Assembly: GCF_014898155.1 (NCBI RefSeq) | Contig: NZ_CP062938.1 | Coordinates: 310,001-374,000, forward strand | DNA: 64,000 nucleotides | Direction: 5' to 3' | DNA from: Bifidobacterium eulemuris | Lineage (GTDB): Bacteria > Actinomycetota > Actinomycetes > Actinomycetales > Bifidobacteriaceae | In this document: positions 17,956 to 26,800 of the stretch, piece after piece | How positions within the stretch are numbered: the first letter of the stretch is position 1 | Layout: every line of letters begins with the position of its first letter | Notes under the pieces: model-generated | What the model was told of the DNA's origin: nothing | Seen by the model: only the letters and a program-made list of their open reading frames with translations | The model's database searches: none | Translations under genes and position numbers: made by a program

Positions 17956-19392
17956 ATGACATCCTCGACACCAACGATTCGTCCTTTCGGAATCAGAGAC
18001 AAAGTCGGCTATCTTTTCGGCGACTTCGGCAACGATTTCATGTTCATCTTCGCCAGCTCGTTCCTGATGGTGTTCTACACCAAGGTGATGGGCGTTCCCG
18101 GCACCGTCGTCGGCACACTGTTCCTCGTGGCGCGTATAATCGACGCCTTCGCGGACGTCACCGTCGGCATCGTGGTCGACCGCGCCAAGCCGGGCCCCCA
18201 CGGCAAATACCGTCCCGTCATGATGAAGATGGCCGTGCCGGCCGTGATCTTCTCGTTCCTGATGTACCAGACGTTCTGCATCAACCAGTCGATGGGCATC
18301 AAGATCGTCTACATGTCAGTCACGTACATCATCTGGGGAATCCTGTACTCGTGCGTGAACATCCCCTACGGATCCATGGCCTCGGTGATCTCGCTCGAGT
18401 CGGAGCACCGCACCTCGCTGTCCACGTTCCGCACCATCGGCGCCACCTTCGCCCAGCTGATCATCGGCGTCGTCGCCCCGCTGATCATCTACACGGCCGA
18501 CGAGAACGGCAACCAGATCATCCGCGGCGGCGAGCATACCCAGATCTTCATGGTCGTCTCCGCCGTGTTCGCCATCGCGTCGCTGGCGTGCTACTTCACC
18601 TGCTATTCGCTGACCGTCGAGCGCGTCAAGCCCGAGGACCATACCGTGGCCAACGAAGGCGAAAGCCCGGTGCAGTCCATCCTCACCATGATCAAGGGTG
18701 CCGTCTCCAGCCGTTCCATGGTCGGACTGATCTCCAGCGCCATCGCGCTGCTGATGGCCATGCTGTTCCTTCAGCAGATGGCGAACTATCTGTACACCGA
18801 CTACTTCGGCGACGCGAAGCTGCTGTCCATCGCCAATATGTTCGGCGTGGTCATGACGCTGGTGCTGGCCCCCTTCGTCCAGCCGCTCACCAAGGTCCTC
18901 GGACGCAAGGGCATCGGCATCCTCGGCGCGGCCATCGGCACGGTGGGCATGTTCGTGCTGTATCTGCTCCACACCACCAACGCGGTGCTGTTCATCGTCA
19001 TCTACATCATCTCGTTCATCGGCATCGGCCTGTTCAATCTGGTGGTGTTCGCCATGGTCACCGATGTGATCGACGACATCGAGGTGACCAAGAACGTCCG
19101 CGAGGACGCCACCTGCTATTCCGTCTACTCCTTCGCCCGTAAGCTCGGACAGGCGTTCGCCGGATGGTTCGCCGGCGTGTCCATCGACTGGATCGGATAT
19201 CAGGAGGGTGCCACCGCCGTGCAAAGCCAGGAGACGCTCGACGGCCTGTACACCTTCTCGACGCTGCTGCCGGCGATTTTCTTCCTGGTCATGCTGTTGA
19301 TCATGGTGTTCGTCTACCCGCTGGACAAGAAGCGCGTCGCCAGGAACACGGAGATCCTCAAGGCCAAGCGTCAGAAGAACGCCGCCGAATAA
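17956..19392 (+). CDS. GPH-family sugar:cation symporter
   Basis: The 478-aa integral membrane protein has about 12 hydrophobic helices and the GPH (glycoside-pentoside-hexuronide) hallmarks: KVGYLFGDFGNDFMF at the N-terminus and the loop DRAKPGPHGKYRPV after the second helix pair. It lacks the C-terminal EIIA domain of streptococcal LacS. The start is the ATG preceded by AAGGAGAG (17944-17951). It probably imports the glycoside cleaved by the upstream GH2 enzyme, under the LacI repressor. A 26-bp perfect hairpin lies 20 bp after the stop. Confidence 0.9.
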   Translation: MTSSTPTIRPFGIRDKVGYLFGDFGNDFMFIFASSFLMVFYTKVMGVPGTVVGTLFLVARIIDAFADVTVGIVVDRAKPGPHGKYRPVMMKMAVPAVIFSFLMYQTFCINQSMGIKIVYMSVTYIIWGILYSCVNIPYGSMASVISLESEHRTSLSTFRTIGATFAQLIIGVVAPLIIYTADENGNQIIRGGEHTQIFMVVSAVFAIASLACYFTCYSLTVERVKPEDHTVANEGESPVQSILTMIKGAVSSRSMVGLISSAIALLMAMLFLQQMANYLYTDYFGDAKLLSIANMFGVVMTLVLAPFVQPLTKVLGRKGIGILGAAIGTVGMFVLYLLHTTNAVLFIVIYIISFIGIGLFNLVVFAMVTDVIDDIEVTKNVREDATCYSVYSFARKLGQAFAGWFAGVSIDWIGYQEGATAVQSQETLDGLYTFSTLLPAIFFLVMLLIMVFVYPLDKKRVARNTEILKAKRQKNAAE

Positions 19393-19412
19393 GACGCACG
19401 CGCCCCGCATTG

Positions 19413-19469
19413 CATACGGTTGGGGGCCGGTGCCGGACGTTCAGTCCGGCACCGGCCCCCAACCGTATG
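19413..19469. terminator. Perfect 26-bp hairpin between convergent genes
   Basis: Positions 19413-19438 pair perfectly with 19444-19469 around the 5-nt loop GTTCA. It separates the symporter (+) from the HAD hydrolase (-), and its right arm ends two bases before the latter's stop. No T-run adjoins it, so it is a strong structure that may act as a bidirectional terminator. Confidence 0.7.
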
Positions 19470-19471
19470 TG

Positions 19472-20101
19472 TCACAACGCGACGCCCAGCGCGGCGAGGT
19501 CGGCGCGGGCCTGCTCGGCGGTGGTGAAACGCCGGCCGTGCAATCCCACGGCGTTCGCGCCGTCGATGTTCTTCGCCGTGTCGTCGAAGAACACGCACCG
19601 CTCCGCCTTCAGGCCGAAACGGTTCAACGTCAGTTCGTAGATGTCGGCGTTGGGCTTGTGCATCTTCTCGACGCCGGAGACGACGGTGCCGGCGAGCAGC
19701 TCCTCGACCTGCGGGTATTTCTCGAAGGCGATGTGGAAGGTCTCATGCGACCAGTTGGTCAGGCCCCACACGCCGAGTCCGGCCGCCTTGAGGTCGCGCA
19801 GCAGATCCTCCATGCCCGGCAGCATGCGGGGGAGCGAGTCGCCGTAATGCTCGATGTAGTAGCGGAACACCTCGGCGATCTCATCGCCCTGTTCGCGGCG
19901 CACATCCGGCAGGATGTCGGCGAAATCCTCGCCCGCGTCCATACGGTCCTCATAGGCGTAGAAGCCGCACGGATCGCCGTCCGCGCAGATATGGTCGACC
20001 AGTTCGGCCGGGTAGCCGGCCTTCTCCAAGCAGGCGCGGCACTGCCAATCGAACAGCACGCCGCAGAAATCGAAAATCACATCGGTAATCATGCGTGCCA
20101 T
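19472..20101 (-). CDS. HAD-superfamily hydrolase (YihX-like)
   Basis: A cytoplasmic HAD phosphatase-type protein of 209 aa. Motif I is FDFCGVLFDW with the nucleophile Asp, motif II is GLTNWS, the conserved lysine is in VEKMHKPNADIYEL and the acidic motif is CVFFDDTAKNI. The cap is helical (subclass I, haloacid-dehalogenase-like). The usual glycine in motif I (FDFGG) is a cysteine here. The natural start may be the second methionine (20092), because neither ATG has a clear ribosome-binding site. The substrate is unknown; relatives dephosphorylate small sugar phosphates. Confidence 0.85.
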   Translation of the reverse strand: MARMITDVIFDFCGVLFDWQCRACLEKAGYPAELVDHICADGDPCGFYAYEDRMDAGEDFADILPDVRREQGDEIAEVFRYYIEHYGDSLPRMLPGMEDLLRDLKAAGLGVWGLTNWSHETFHIAFEKYPQVEELLAGTVVSGVEKMHKPNADIYELTLNRFGLKAERCVFFDDTAKNIDGANAVGLHGRRFTTAEQARADLAALGVAL

Positions 20102-20148
20102 GATACCGTCCGCCCAGGCCCGCGCGCCGAATATGGATCCTTACGCGG

Positions 20149-22017
20149 CTAGGCGAGCAGTTCCGCGATCGCGTCGGGAATGGCTTTGACCACATCGGAG
20201 GCGACGATCGGATGGCCTATGGCGTTGAACCGATGCCGGCCCGTCATGCCGAACACATCCGGCTCCTGCCAGCCGCGCTGTTCGGATTCCGAGGCGATGG
20301 AGGCCGCCACTCCATGCAGGTAGGCGCCGGCCGCGGCGAGGGAGGCCACGTCGTCGGCGTATTCGTCCGCGTCCACCCCCTCGGCGTCCTCGTCGTATTG
20401 CGCCAGCAGCGCGCCCAGCATGCCGGCCAGCACATCGCCCGCGCCGGCGGTGCCCAGCCAGGCGGGCGCGACGCCCGAGGCCAACGTCATATCCGATTCG
20501 CCGACGACGATGGTGACAGCGCCTTTAAGCAGCACCGTCGCGCCGGTCAGATCATGCGCGAGCCGCGCGTACCGCAACGGTTCGGCCAGCACGTCGGCCG
20601 CCGATACGGGCTCGTCACGCCCCGCGGGATCCAGCACGGCGGAATCCAACGCGGCGCCGTCCGCGTTCTCATCGTCCACTCGCGGCGCGTCCCCGCGCAG
20701 GCGGTTGACGAGTTTGGCCAGTTCTCCGGCATGCGGTGTGACGACCACCTGCGGCGGCACCTGACCGGGCAGCAGGTCCAACGCGCCGGCGTCCACCACG
20801 ATGGGCGGCATATCATAGGCGGGATCGTCGTCGGTGGCGTCCACGGCGAGCTCGTAATGGGCCAGCAGCCGCGCGATGGTCTCGCGTTGGATGTCGGTCT
20901 CACCGTCTTTGAGCGCCGCGGCCTCGGGCACGCCGGAGCCGACCACCCACGATTGCACATGTCCTTTGCCGAGCACCGCCTCGGGTACGGCGGCGAGCAC
21001 CATGTTCTGCGCGCGTTCGGGGCCGAGGTAGCGCACCATGCCGGTGTTCGCGCGCGACGCGGCCCGCACGGTGAGCACGGCGGCGCCGGGGTATCTCGCG
21101 GAGCCGGTGACCAATCCCACCACGCCGCGCGAGTATTTGGAATCCATCGCATGGGGCAGGCGTATGGCCTCGCCGGCCTGTTCGCCGCCCACCGCCGTCA
21201 CGACGGGATTGCGCGAATCCAGGTCGAATCCGAAATCGACCAGTTCAAGACGCCCGCAGGCGAATGTGGCCGGCGGCAGCACGGCGCAGGGCTTCATCGC
21301 GCCGAACGTCACCGTCATGTCGGCGGGGATATACGGTCCGGGCAGCGAACCGTCGTCCACTCCCACGCCGGACGGCGTGTCGACGGCGAGCACCATGGGC
21401 AGTTCGCCGGACGGTTCGCGGTTGGGCGTGGCCGCCCGATAGGGGAGCGGCGCGGATGGGTCCCCATCGTGAGGGGCCATGCCGAGCGATGCGGCGATGG
21501 TGGCGGGGATGCCGCGCAACGGGCCGACCAGCCCGATACCGGTCATCGCATCGATGATCAGATGCGCGCGTTGGGCCAGCTCGATGGCGGCCTGCAGCCG
21601 TTCCCCGGCCTCGCCCGCGGAGAATCCGGCGGAGCAGCCCGCGATGTCGGCGGCGGGGTCGAGCACCAGCACTTTGCCGCCGGCCCGTACGAACGCGGCG
21701 AATCCTTTGTCATGCAACGCGCGCCCCACGGCGATGGCGGTCACCTTCGCGCCCTCCTCGGCCAGCGCGGCGGCCGCGAACAGTCCGTCTCCGCCGTTGT
21801 CTCCGGCACCGGCGAGCAGCACGACGCGGGCGTGGTCCAGATCGACATCCACGTCGTCCAGCATGCGGGCGGCCACCTGCGCCGTGGCCGAGGCGGCCAT
21901 GCGCATCAGCGGCACGTTGTCGTCGAGCAGCGGGCGCTCCATAGCGCGCACGGAGGCGGCGTCATAGGCCGCATGCAGAAGAAGATGGCGACGTTCTACG
22001 TCTTGTGCGCTGTCCAT
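20149..22017 (-). CDS. nnr: Bifunctional NAD(P)H-hydrate epimerase / ADP-dependent dehydratase
   Basis: This metabolite-repair enzyme reconverts damaged NAD(P)H hydrates. The N-terminal epimerase domain (YjeF_N) carries VVLLAGAGDNGGDGLFAA. The C-terminal ribokinase-like dehydratase domain has VVVTPHAGELAKL, VLLKGAVTIVV and the anion hole AWLGTAGAGDVLAGMLGALLA near the end. The start is the ATG of MDSAQDVERR, 622 aa, preceded by GAAGGGA; the open frame continues 36 codons upstream without a ribosome-binding site. It is longer than E. coli Nnr (about 515 aa), with acidic inserts in the dehydratase half. Monocistronic by spacing. Confidence 0.92.
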   Translation of the reverse strand: MDSAQDVERRHLLLHAAYDAASVRAMERPLLDDNVPLMRMAASATAQVAARMLDDVDVDLDHARVVLLAGAGDNGGDGLFAAAALAEEGAKVTAIAVGRALHDKGFAAFVRAGGKVLVLDPAADIAGCSAGFSAGEAGERLQAAIELAQRAHLIIDAMTGIGLVGPLRGIPATIAASLGMAPHDGDPSAPLPYRAATPNREPSGELPMVLAVDTPSGVGVDDGSLPGPYIPADMTVTFGAMKPCAVLPPATFACGRLELVDFGFDLDSRNPVVTAVGGEQAGEAIRLPHAMDSKYSRGVVGLVTGSARYPGAAVLTVRAASRANTGMVRYLGPERAQNMVLAAVPEAVLGKGHVQSWVVGSGVPEAAALKDGETDIQRETIARLLAHYELAVDATDDDPAYDMPPIVVDAGALDLLPGQVPPQVVVTPHAGELAKLVNRLRGDAPRVDDENADGAALDSAVLDPAGRDEPVSAADVLAEPLRYARLAHDLTGATVLLKGAVTIVVGESDMTLASGVAPAWLGTAGAGDVLAGMLGALLAQYDEDAEGVDADEYADDVASLAAAGAYLHGVAASIASESEQRGWQEPDVFGMTGRHRFNAIGHPIVASDVVKAIPDAIAELLA

Positions 22018-22121
22018 GGGGAGTCCCTTCGTTGCGGCCGGTGCTGACGCAGCCCACTCTACTCGCCTTGGACCGTGTTCATTCCGCGCCGAATCACGTC
22101 GCCACGATGCCGACACAGCGT

Positions 22122-22724
22122 TCACTCGATCAGGGCGACGGGAGCCAGGGTCTTATTGCGCTCGATGATCGAGGCGATCTGTTCGGGGCTTTCCTTGCAG
22201 CCGCGTCGCAGCCACAGCCACAGGATCGACGAGACCGCCGAGGCGAGGATCTCCTGCGCGTACGGCCGGGGAATGCCGTGGGAGGAGTCGGAACCGTCGG
22301 CTCCCGGCCCCGGCAGCTTCACATCGACCAAGTTTTTAAGGATATCCTTCATACGGTCGTAGAGGGTCGTGTCCGCGCCCTGCACGGTGATGGCGGCGAA
22401 GAACTCGTATTCGTCGCTGATGCGGGTGAGCGCCGCGAGAATCGCGTCATAGGGGATGTAGTCGCATGGGTCGAGATGCTCGCGCGATTTCCGGTCGGGT
22501 GCGGCGTCCAGCACCATCGAGGCGATGGTTTCGACCTCGTCGTCGATCAGCCTTTGGCGCAGATCGTATTTGTCGAGATAATGCATGTAGAAGGTGCCCC
22601 GGTTGACGCCCGCCTCGCGCGCGATGTCGCTCACGGTCATGGCGTCGAATCCTTTCGTGCCCATCAGCGTGATGAAAGCAGCGCGGATCTTCGCTTCCGA
22701 TTGGGTGGCGCGTTTCGCCGTCAT
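22122..22724 (-). CDS. TetR-family regulator of the adjacent ABC exporter
   Basis: The 200-aa protein has an N-terminal TetR HTH (KIRAAFITLMGTKGFDAMTVSDIAREAGVNRGTFYMHYLDKYDL, residues 11-54) and a divergent ligand-binding C-terminus with TetR_C-like helices. The start at MTAKRATQ is supported by AAGGAG 6 bp upstream; the open frame extends 23 codons further into the operator region. It is divergent from an ABC ATPase/permease pair. Three TGTTCA-type sites in the intergenic region suggest that it represses itself and the exporter (inference). The ligand is unknown. Confidence 0.9.
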   Translation of the reverse strand: MTAKRATQSEAKIRAAFITLMGTKGFDAMTVSDIAREAGVNRGTFYMHYLDKYDLRQRLIDDEVETIASMVLDAAPDRKSREHLDPCDYIPYDAILAALTRISDEYEFFAAITVQGADTTLYDRMKDILKNLVDVKLPGPGADGSDSSHGIPRPYAQEILASAVSSILWLWLRRGCKESPEQIASIIERNKTLAPVALIE

Positions 22725-22758
22725 GCAGGCTCCTTTGTTTCGACGATTCGCCTCGGAG

Positions 22759-22856
22759 TGTTCAAATTGAACAACTCGAAGCGGATTGTTCATTGACCCG
22801 TCGTCGTTCGGATTCTACAATCGCAACGACAATAAATCAACATGTTGTTCAAATAA
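22759..22856. promoter_or_regulatory. TetR operator cluster and ABC-exporter promoter
   Basis: TGTTCAAATTGAACA at 22759-22773 is a perfect 7-bp inverted repeat around one base. Related sites occur at 22787 (TGTTCATTGA) and 22846 (TGTTCAAAT). A strong promoter, TTGACC (22793-22798), 17-bp spacer, TACAAT (22816-22821), lies between them and reads toward the exporter. Sites two and three bracket the promoter. Confidence 0.65.
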
Positions 22857-22871
22857 GGATTATACGCGGCA

Positions 22872-23573
22872 ATGCCATACATCGAGATGAACCACAGCGT
22901 CAAACGCTATCGCATGGGAGACACCGTCATCGAAGCCAACAAGGACGTTACCTTCGCCATCGAGCAGGGGGAGCTCGCCATCATCCTCGGCGCGTCCGGC
23001 GCGGGCAAATCGACGGTGCTCAACATCCTGGGCGGCATGGACACCAACACCTCGGGGCAGGTCGTCATCGACGGCAAGGACATCTCCGGATATTCCGCCC
23101 GGCAACTCACCGACTACCGTCGCAACGACATCGGCTTCGTGTTCCAGTTCTACAATCTCGTCGCCAACCTCACCGCCAAGGAGAACGTCGAACTCGCCTC
23201 CGAAATCGTCGCGGACGCGCAGGACCCCGTGCAGGCGCTGACCGACGTGGGATTGCGCGACCGTGTGAACAACTTCCCCGCGCAGCTGTCCGGCGGGGAG
23301 CAGCAGCGCGTCGCCATCGCCAGGGCCGTGGCGAAGAACCCGAAGATCCTGCTGTGCGACGAACCCACCGGCGCCCTCGACTACAACACCGGCAAACAGG
23401 TGCTCCAGATCCTGCAGGACATGAGCCGCCAACGCGGCGCCACCGTCGTCATCGTCACGCACAACTCGGCCATCGCTCCCATCGCGGACCGGGTGATCCG
23501 CATGCACGACGGACGCGTCACCGCCGTGGAGACCAACGAACATCCGATGGACATCAAGGATCTGGAGTGGTGA
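22872..23573 (+). CDS. ABC transporter ATP-binding protein (MacB/LolD type)
   Basis: The 233-aa ATPase powers the large permease encoded next to it. It shows Walker [10 protein letters not shown], the Q-loop FVFQFYNLV, signature [14 protein letters not shown], Walker [13 protein letters not shown] and an H-loop VIVTHN, in the order and spacing of the LolD/MacB subgroup. The start follows AAGGATTATACGCGGCA. One base separates its TGA from the permease ATG. Members with such permeases act in lipoprotein handling, antimicrobial-peptide export or mechanotransmission rather than in nutrient import. Confidence 0.93.
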   Translation: MPYIEMNHSVKRYRMGDTVIEANKDVTFAIEQGELAIILGASGAGKSTVLNILGGMDTNTSGQVVIDGKDISGYSARQLTDYRRNDIGFVFQFYNLVANLTAKENVELASEIVADAQDPVQALTDVGLRDRVNNFPAQLSGGEQQRVAIARAVAKNPKILLCDEPTGALDYNTGKQVLQILQDMSRQRGATVVIVTHNSAIAPIADRVIRMHDGRVTAVETNEHPMDIKDLEW

Positions 23574-23574
23574 C

Positions 23575-26500
23575 ATGAGCAGACGCATGCTGCGCAAAGA
23601 CATCCGTCTGGCCTTCACGCATTCGTGGGGACGCTTCGTCTCCATCGTCTGCCTGATGGCGCTGGGGTCGTTCGCCTTGGTCGGACTGTGGGTCACAGGG
23701 CCGGATATGGAGGCGACCGGCAAGGCGTTCTATGGAGAGCACAACCTCGCCGACGTGACCGTGGTGTCCGAATACGGGCTGAACGACGACGACCGGACCG
23801 TCATCTCGGGCACGCCGGGCGTGCGCCAGGCGGAATTCGGATATTTCAAGGACGTGGTCATCAAAGGGACGAACCGCAGCGTGCGGATCAACTCGCTGCC
23901 CGAAGCCGTATCCACCTATGAGGTGATCGAAGGCAGACTGCCCCAGGCCGCCGACGAGATCGCGCTGGACGAGGGGCTGGAGGACTCCTACGGCGTCGGC
24001 AGCACCTTCACACTCACCGAGGAGCCGGACATCGCCGGAGACACGGTGCTGACCGCCGACGAATTCGAAGTGGTGGGATTCGTGCGTTCCAGCGAGGCGA
24101 TCTCCGGACTCAACCTGGGCACATCCACGGCGGGCAGCGGACAGCTCAACCAGTACGCGGTCGTGACCGAAGCGGCATTCGATTCCGACGTGGCGATGAT
24201 CGCCCGCATCACCTTCACCGACACGCAGGGACTCGACTATTGGAGCGACGAATACGCCGACCGCGTGCAGGAGCACAAGGACGAGCTCTCCACGCGTCTT
24301 GCGGACCAGCCCGACAAACGTGTGGAGGAGATCCGAGAAAGCCGGCGCGAGCAGATAGCCAAGGCCCGCCAGCAGGTCGACGAGGCCAAGACGCAGCTTG
24401 CCGACGCCGAGGCGCAACTCGACCAAGCCAAAGCGCAGATCGAGGCCGGCAAGGATCAGATCTCAACCGAAAGCAGTACCGCGGTTTTGGGCGCGCAGGC
24501 CACGATGGACGACATCGGCGGCGATCTCGACGTGATCGATTCTTCGATCAACGCGCTGCGCGACGCCCAACAGCGGCTGGAGGAGGTGCTGTCCGACAAT
24601 CGCAGCCAACAGGCCGATTCCCTCGAATCCGCCCAACAGCAGCTTCAGGCGCTGAACGATGCCATCGGCGACCTGTACAACCAGATTGGCAGCACGGCCG
24701 ACCAAATCCAGGATTCGCAGCGCTCCATCCGCTCCAAGGCGAGTGACCTCGCCGACTCCGCGACGGACGGCACAAGCCAGCTGATCGAAGGCCAGCGCAC
24801 GCTGGAACAGGCCGAGGAGGAATACCAGACCAAGCTCGACGAATTCAACGAGGCCAAGCCGGCGGCCGAGGAGCAGATCGCCGAAGCCGAACGGCAGATC
24901 CGTCTCGCCGAGGAGAAGGTGGAGGGCCTGAGCGTGCCGGCCTATTCCGTCAACGGGCGGCGCGAGGGACTTGGCGGCGAGGGCTACCGCGTGTACATGA
25001 TCATCGCGGACATCGTGGCGAAACTGGCGCGCATCTTCCCGATATTCCTCTATCTGGTGGCGGCGCTGGTCACCTTCGCGACCATGGGACGCATGGTCGA
25101 CGAGGAGCGCGTCAACTCCGGCACCCTCAAAGCGCTGGGATACTCCGATATGGATGTGATGCGGAAGTTCACCATGTACGGCTTCGCCGCCTCTACCGTC
25201 GGCACCATAATCGGCGCGGCCGCCGGACACACGCTGCTGCCGCTGATCGTGGACCGGGCGTATTCGAACGGATTCCGCCTGCCACGCATCAGTCTCGAAT
25301 TCCACCCCGGCATCACGCTCGTGGCGTTCCTGCTCGCCTGGGCGAGCGCCGTGCTGCCCTCATGGCTGGTCGCCTCGCGCGAACTGCGAGAGAAGCCCGC
25401 CGCCCTGCTGTTGCCCAAACCGCCCGCCAAAGGGTCCACGATCCTGCTCGAACGGGTCACGCCGCTATGGAACCGGATGAGCTTCACGCGCAAGGTCACG
25501 GCGCGCAACCTGTTCCGATACAAGGGACGCATGGTGATGACCATATTCGGCGTGTGCGGCGCGGTGGCGCTGCTGTTCGCCGGGCTCGGCGTGCAGGGCT
25601 CCATCGGCGAGATCAGCGAGCGCCAGTTCGGCGACCTGATCCACTACGACCTCATCGTGGCGGAGAACTCCGACAACAACCAGGAGCAGAGCGACGAGGT
25701 GCAGACGGCGCTCGAGGACGACGCGGTGCGCTCGTCGATGCCCATCCACTACGAGACGCTGACGAAAACCGTCCGGGATTCCGTCGACAAGCAGGAGATG
25801 ACCCTGCTGGTGACGGACGACCCGTACAACTACGGCGACTATATGACGCTGCGCGAGCGCGGCACGGAGCGCACCCAGGTGCTCACCGACAACGGCGCCG
25901 TCATTTCGGAACGGCTCAGCGAAACCTTGGGCGTCGGCGTGGGCGACACGTTCACGGTGGACGACGAGAACGGCGTGGAGCGCCGCATCACGGTCACCGG
26001 CGTGTGCGAGATGTATATCGGACATTTCGTGGTCATGAGCTCCGGAGGCTACGAACGCGCCTTCCATCAGGAATACCAGTCCAATGCGCATATGGTCAGG
26101 CTCGTCGACACCAGCACCGACAACGCGGCCGAGCAGGGGGCGCGGTTCATGGAGCTTTCCGGCGTGAGGGGAGTGGTGCAGAACATCACGAACAAGCAGA
26201 TGGTCGACCAGATCGTCATCTCGCTCAACCAGATCATGGAGGTGCTGATCGTCGTGGCCGTGCTGCTCGGCGTGGTGATCCTCTACAACCTCACCAATCT
26301 CAACGTGTCCGAACGCATCCGCGAGCTGTCCACCATCAAGGTGCTCGGCTTCCACACGGGCGAGACGACGATGTACATCTACCGGGAGACTCTGGTGCTG
26401 TCGGCGTTGGGCGTTCTGGCCGGGTTCGGGTTCGGCGCGTGGCTGCACCGCTACATCATCACCGAAGTGCCGCCCGACGAAGTGATGTTCGATCCCTCCC

Positions 26501-26625
26501 TCGTGCCGCACGCCTTCTGGATGCCGGCCCTGGTGATCGCGCTGGTGCTCGCCGCGCTCGGCTGGGTCGTGTGGCGCCGGCTGAAGAAGGTCGATATGCT
26601 CGCCGCGCTGAAGTCCGTCGACTGA
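23575..26625 (+). CDS. Large FtsX-domain ABC permease with extracellular coiled coil
   Basis: The 1016-aa permease has one N-terminal transmembrane helix (IVCLMALGSFALVGLWV) and a large extracellular region. The latter has a beta-rich part (residues 45-230) followed by a long Gln/Glu/Ala-rich coiled coil at about 235-465 (QVDEAKTQLADAEAQLDQAK and similar). Two FtsX/MacB-type membrane units follow (helices near 485-620 and, after a second extracellular domain at 670-870, near 885-1005). This is the ten-helix actinobacterial and firmicute layout. It forms an exporter or signalling complex with the ATPase immediately upstream and is probably controlled by the divergent TetR. The substrate is unknown; antimicrobial-peptide defence is one plausible role. 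Confidence 0.9.
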   Translation: MSRRMLRKDIRLAFTHSWGRFVSIVCLMALGSFALVGLWVTGPDMEATGKAFYGEHNLADVTVVSEYGLNDDDRTVISGTPGVRQAEFGYFKDVVIKGTNRSVRINSLPEAVSTYEVIEGRLPQAADEIALDEGLEDSYGVGSTFTLTEEPDIAGDTVLTADEFEVVGFVRSSEAISGLNLGTSTAGSGQLNQYAVVTEAAFDSDVAMIARITFTDTQGLDYWSDEYADRVQEHKDELSTRLADQPDKRVEEIRESRREQIAKARQQVDEAKTQLADAEAQLDQAKAQIEAGKDQISTESSTAVLGAQATMDDIGGDLDVIDSSINALRDAQQRLEEVLSDNRSQQADSLESAQQQLQALNDAIGDLYNQIGSTADQIQDSQRSIRSKASDLADSATDGTSQLIEGQRTLEQAEEEYQTKLDEFNEAKPAAEEQIAEAERQIRLAEEKVEGLSVPAYSVNGRREGLGGEGYRVYMIIADIVAKLARIFPIFLYLVAALVTFATMGRMVDEERVNSGTLKALGYSDMDVMRKFTMYGFAASTVGTIIGAAAGHTLLPLIVDRAYSNGFRLPRISLEFHPGITLVAFLLAWASAVLPSWLVASRELREKPAALLLPKPPAKGSTILLERVTPLWNRMSFTRKVTARNLFRYKGRMVMTIFGVCGAVALLFAGLGVQGSIGEISERQFGDLIHYDLIVAENSDNNQEQSDEVQTALEDDAVRSSMPIHYETLTKTVRDSVDKQEMTLLVTDDPYNYGDYMTLRERGTERTQVLTDNGAVISERLSETLGVGVGDTFTVDDENGVERRITVTGVCEMYIGHFVVMSSGGYERAFHQEYQSNAHMVRLVDTSTDNAAEQGARFMELSGVRGVVQNITNKQMVDQIVISLNQIMEVLIVVAVLLGVVILYNLTNLNVSERIRELSTIKVLGFHTGETTMYIYRETLVLSALGVLAGFGFGAWLHRYIITEVPPDEVMFDPSLVPHAFWMPALVIALVLAALGWVVWRRLKKVDMLAALKSVD

Positions 26626-26800
26626 CGGACGGGATTCGCCATGCTTTTTGCGCATGGCTGAACCCTCGTGCGAAACATTTGAATCCGAAATACGCCTCTC
26701 CTAGAGTGTGAGGCGTATCAATGATGCGCCTCCGGTCCGGTCGCGCCCGCCGTCGCGGCGGCCGTCGGCCGGGCGGGAGCGCCGTTCAAGGAGCGATTCT

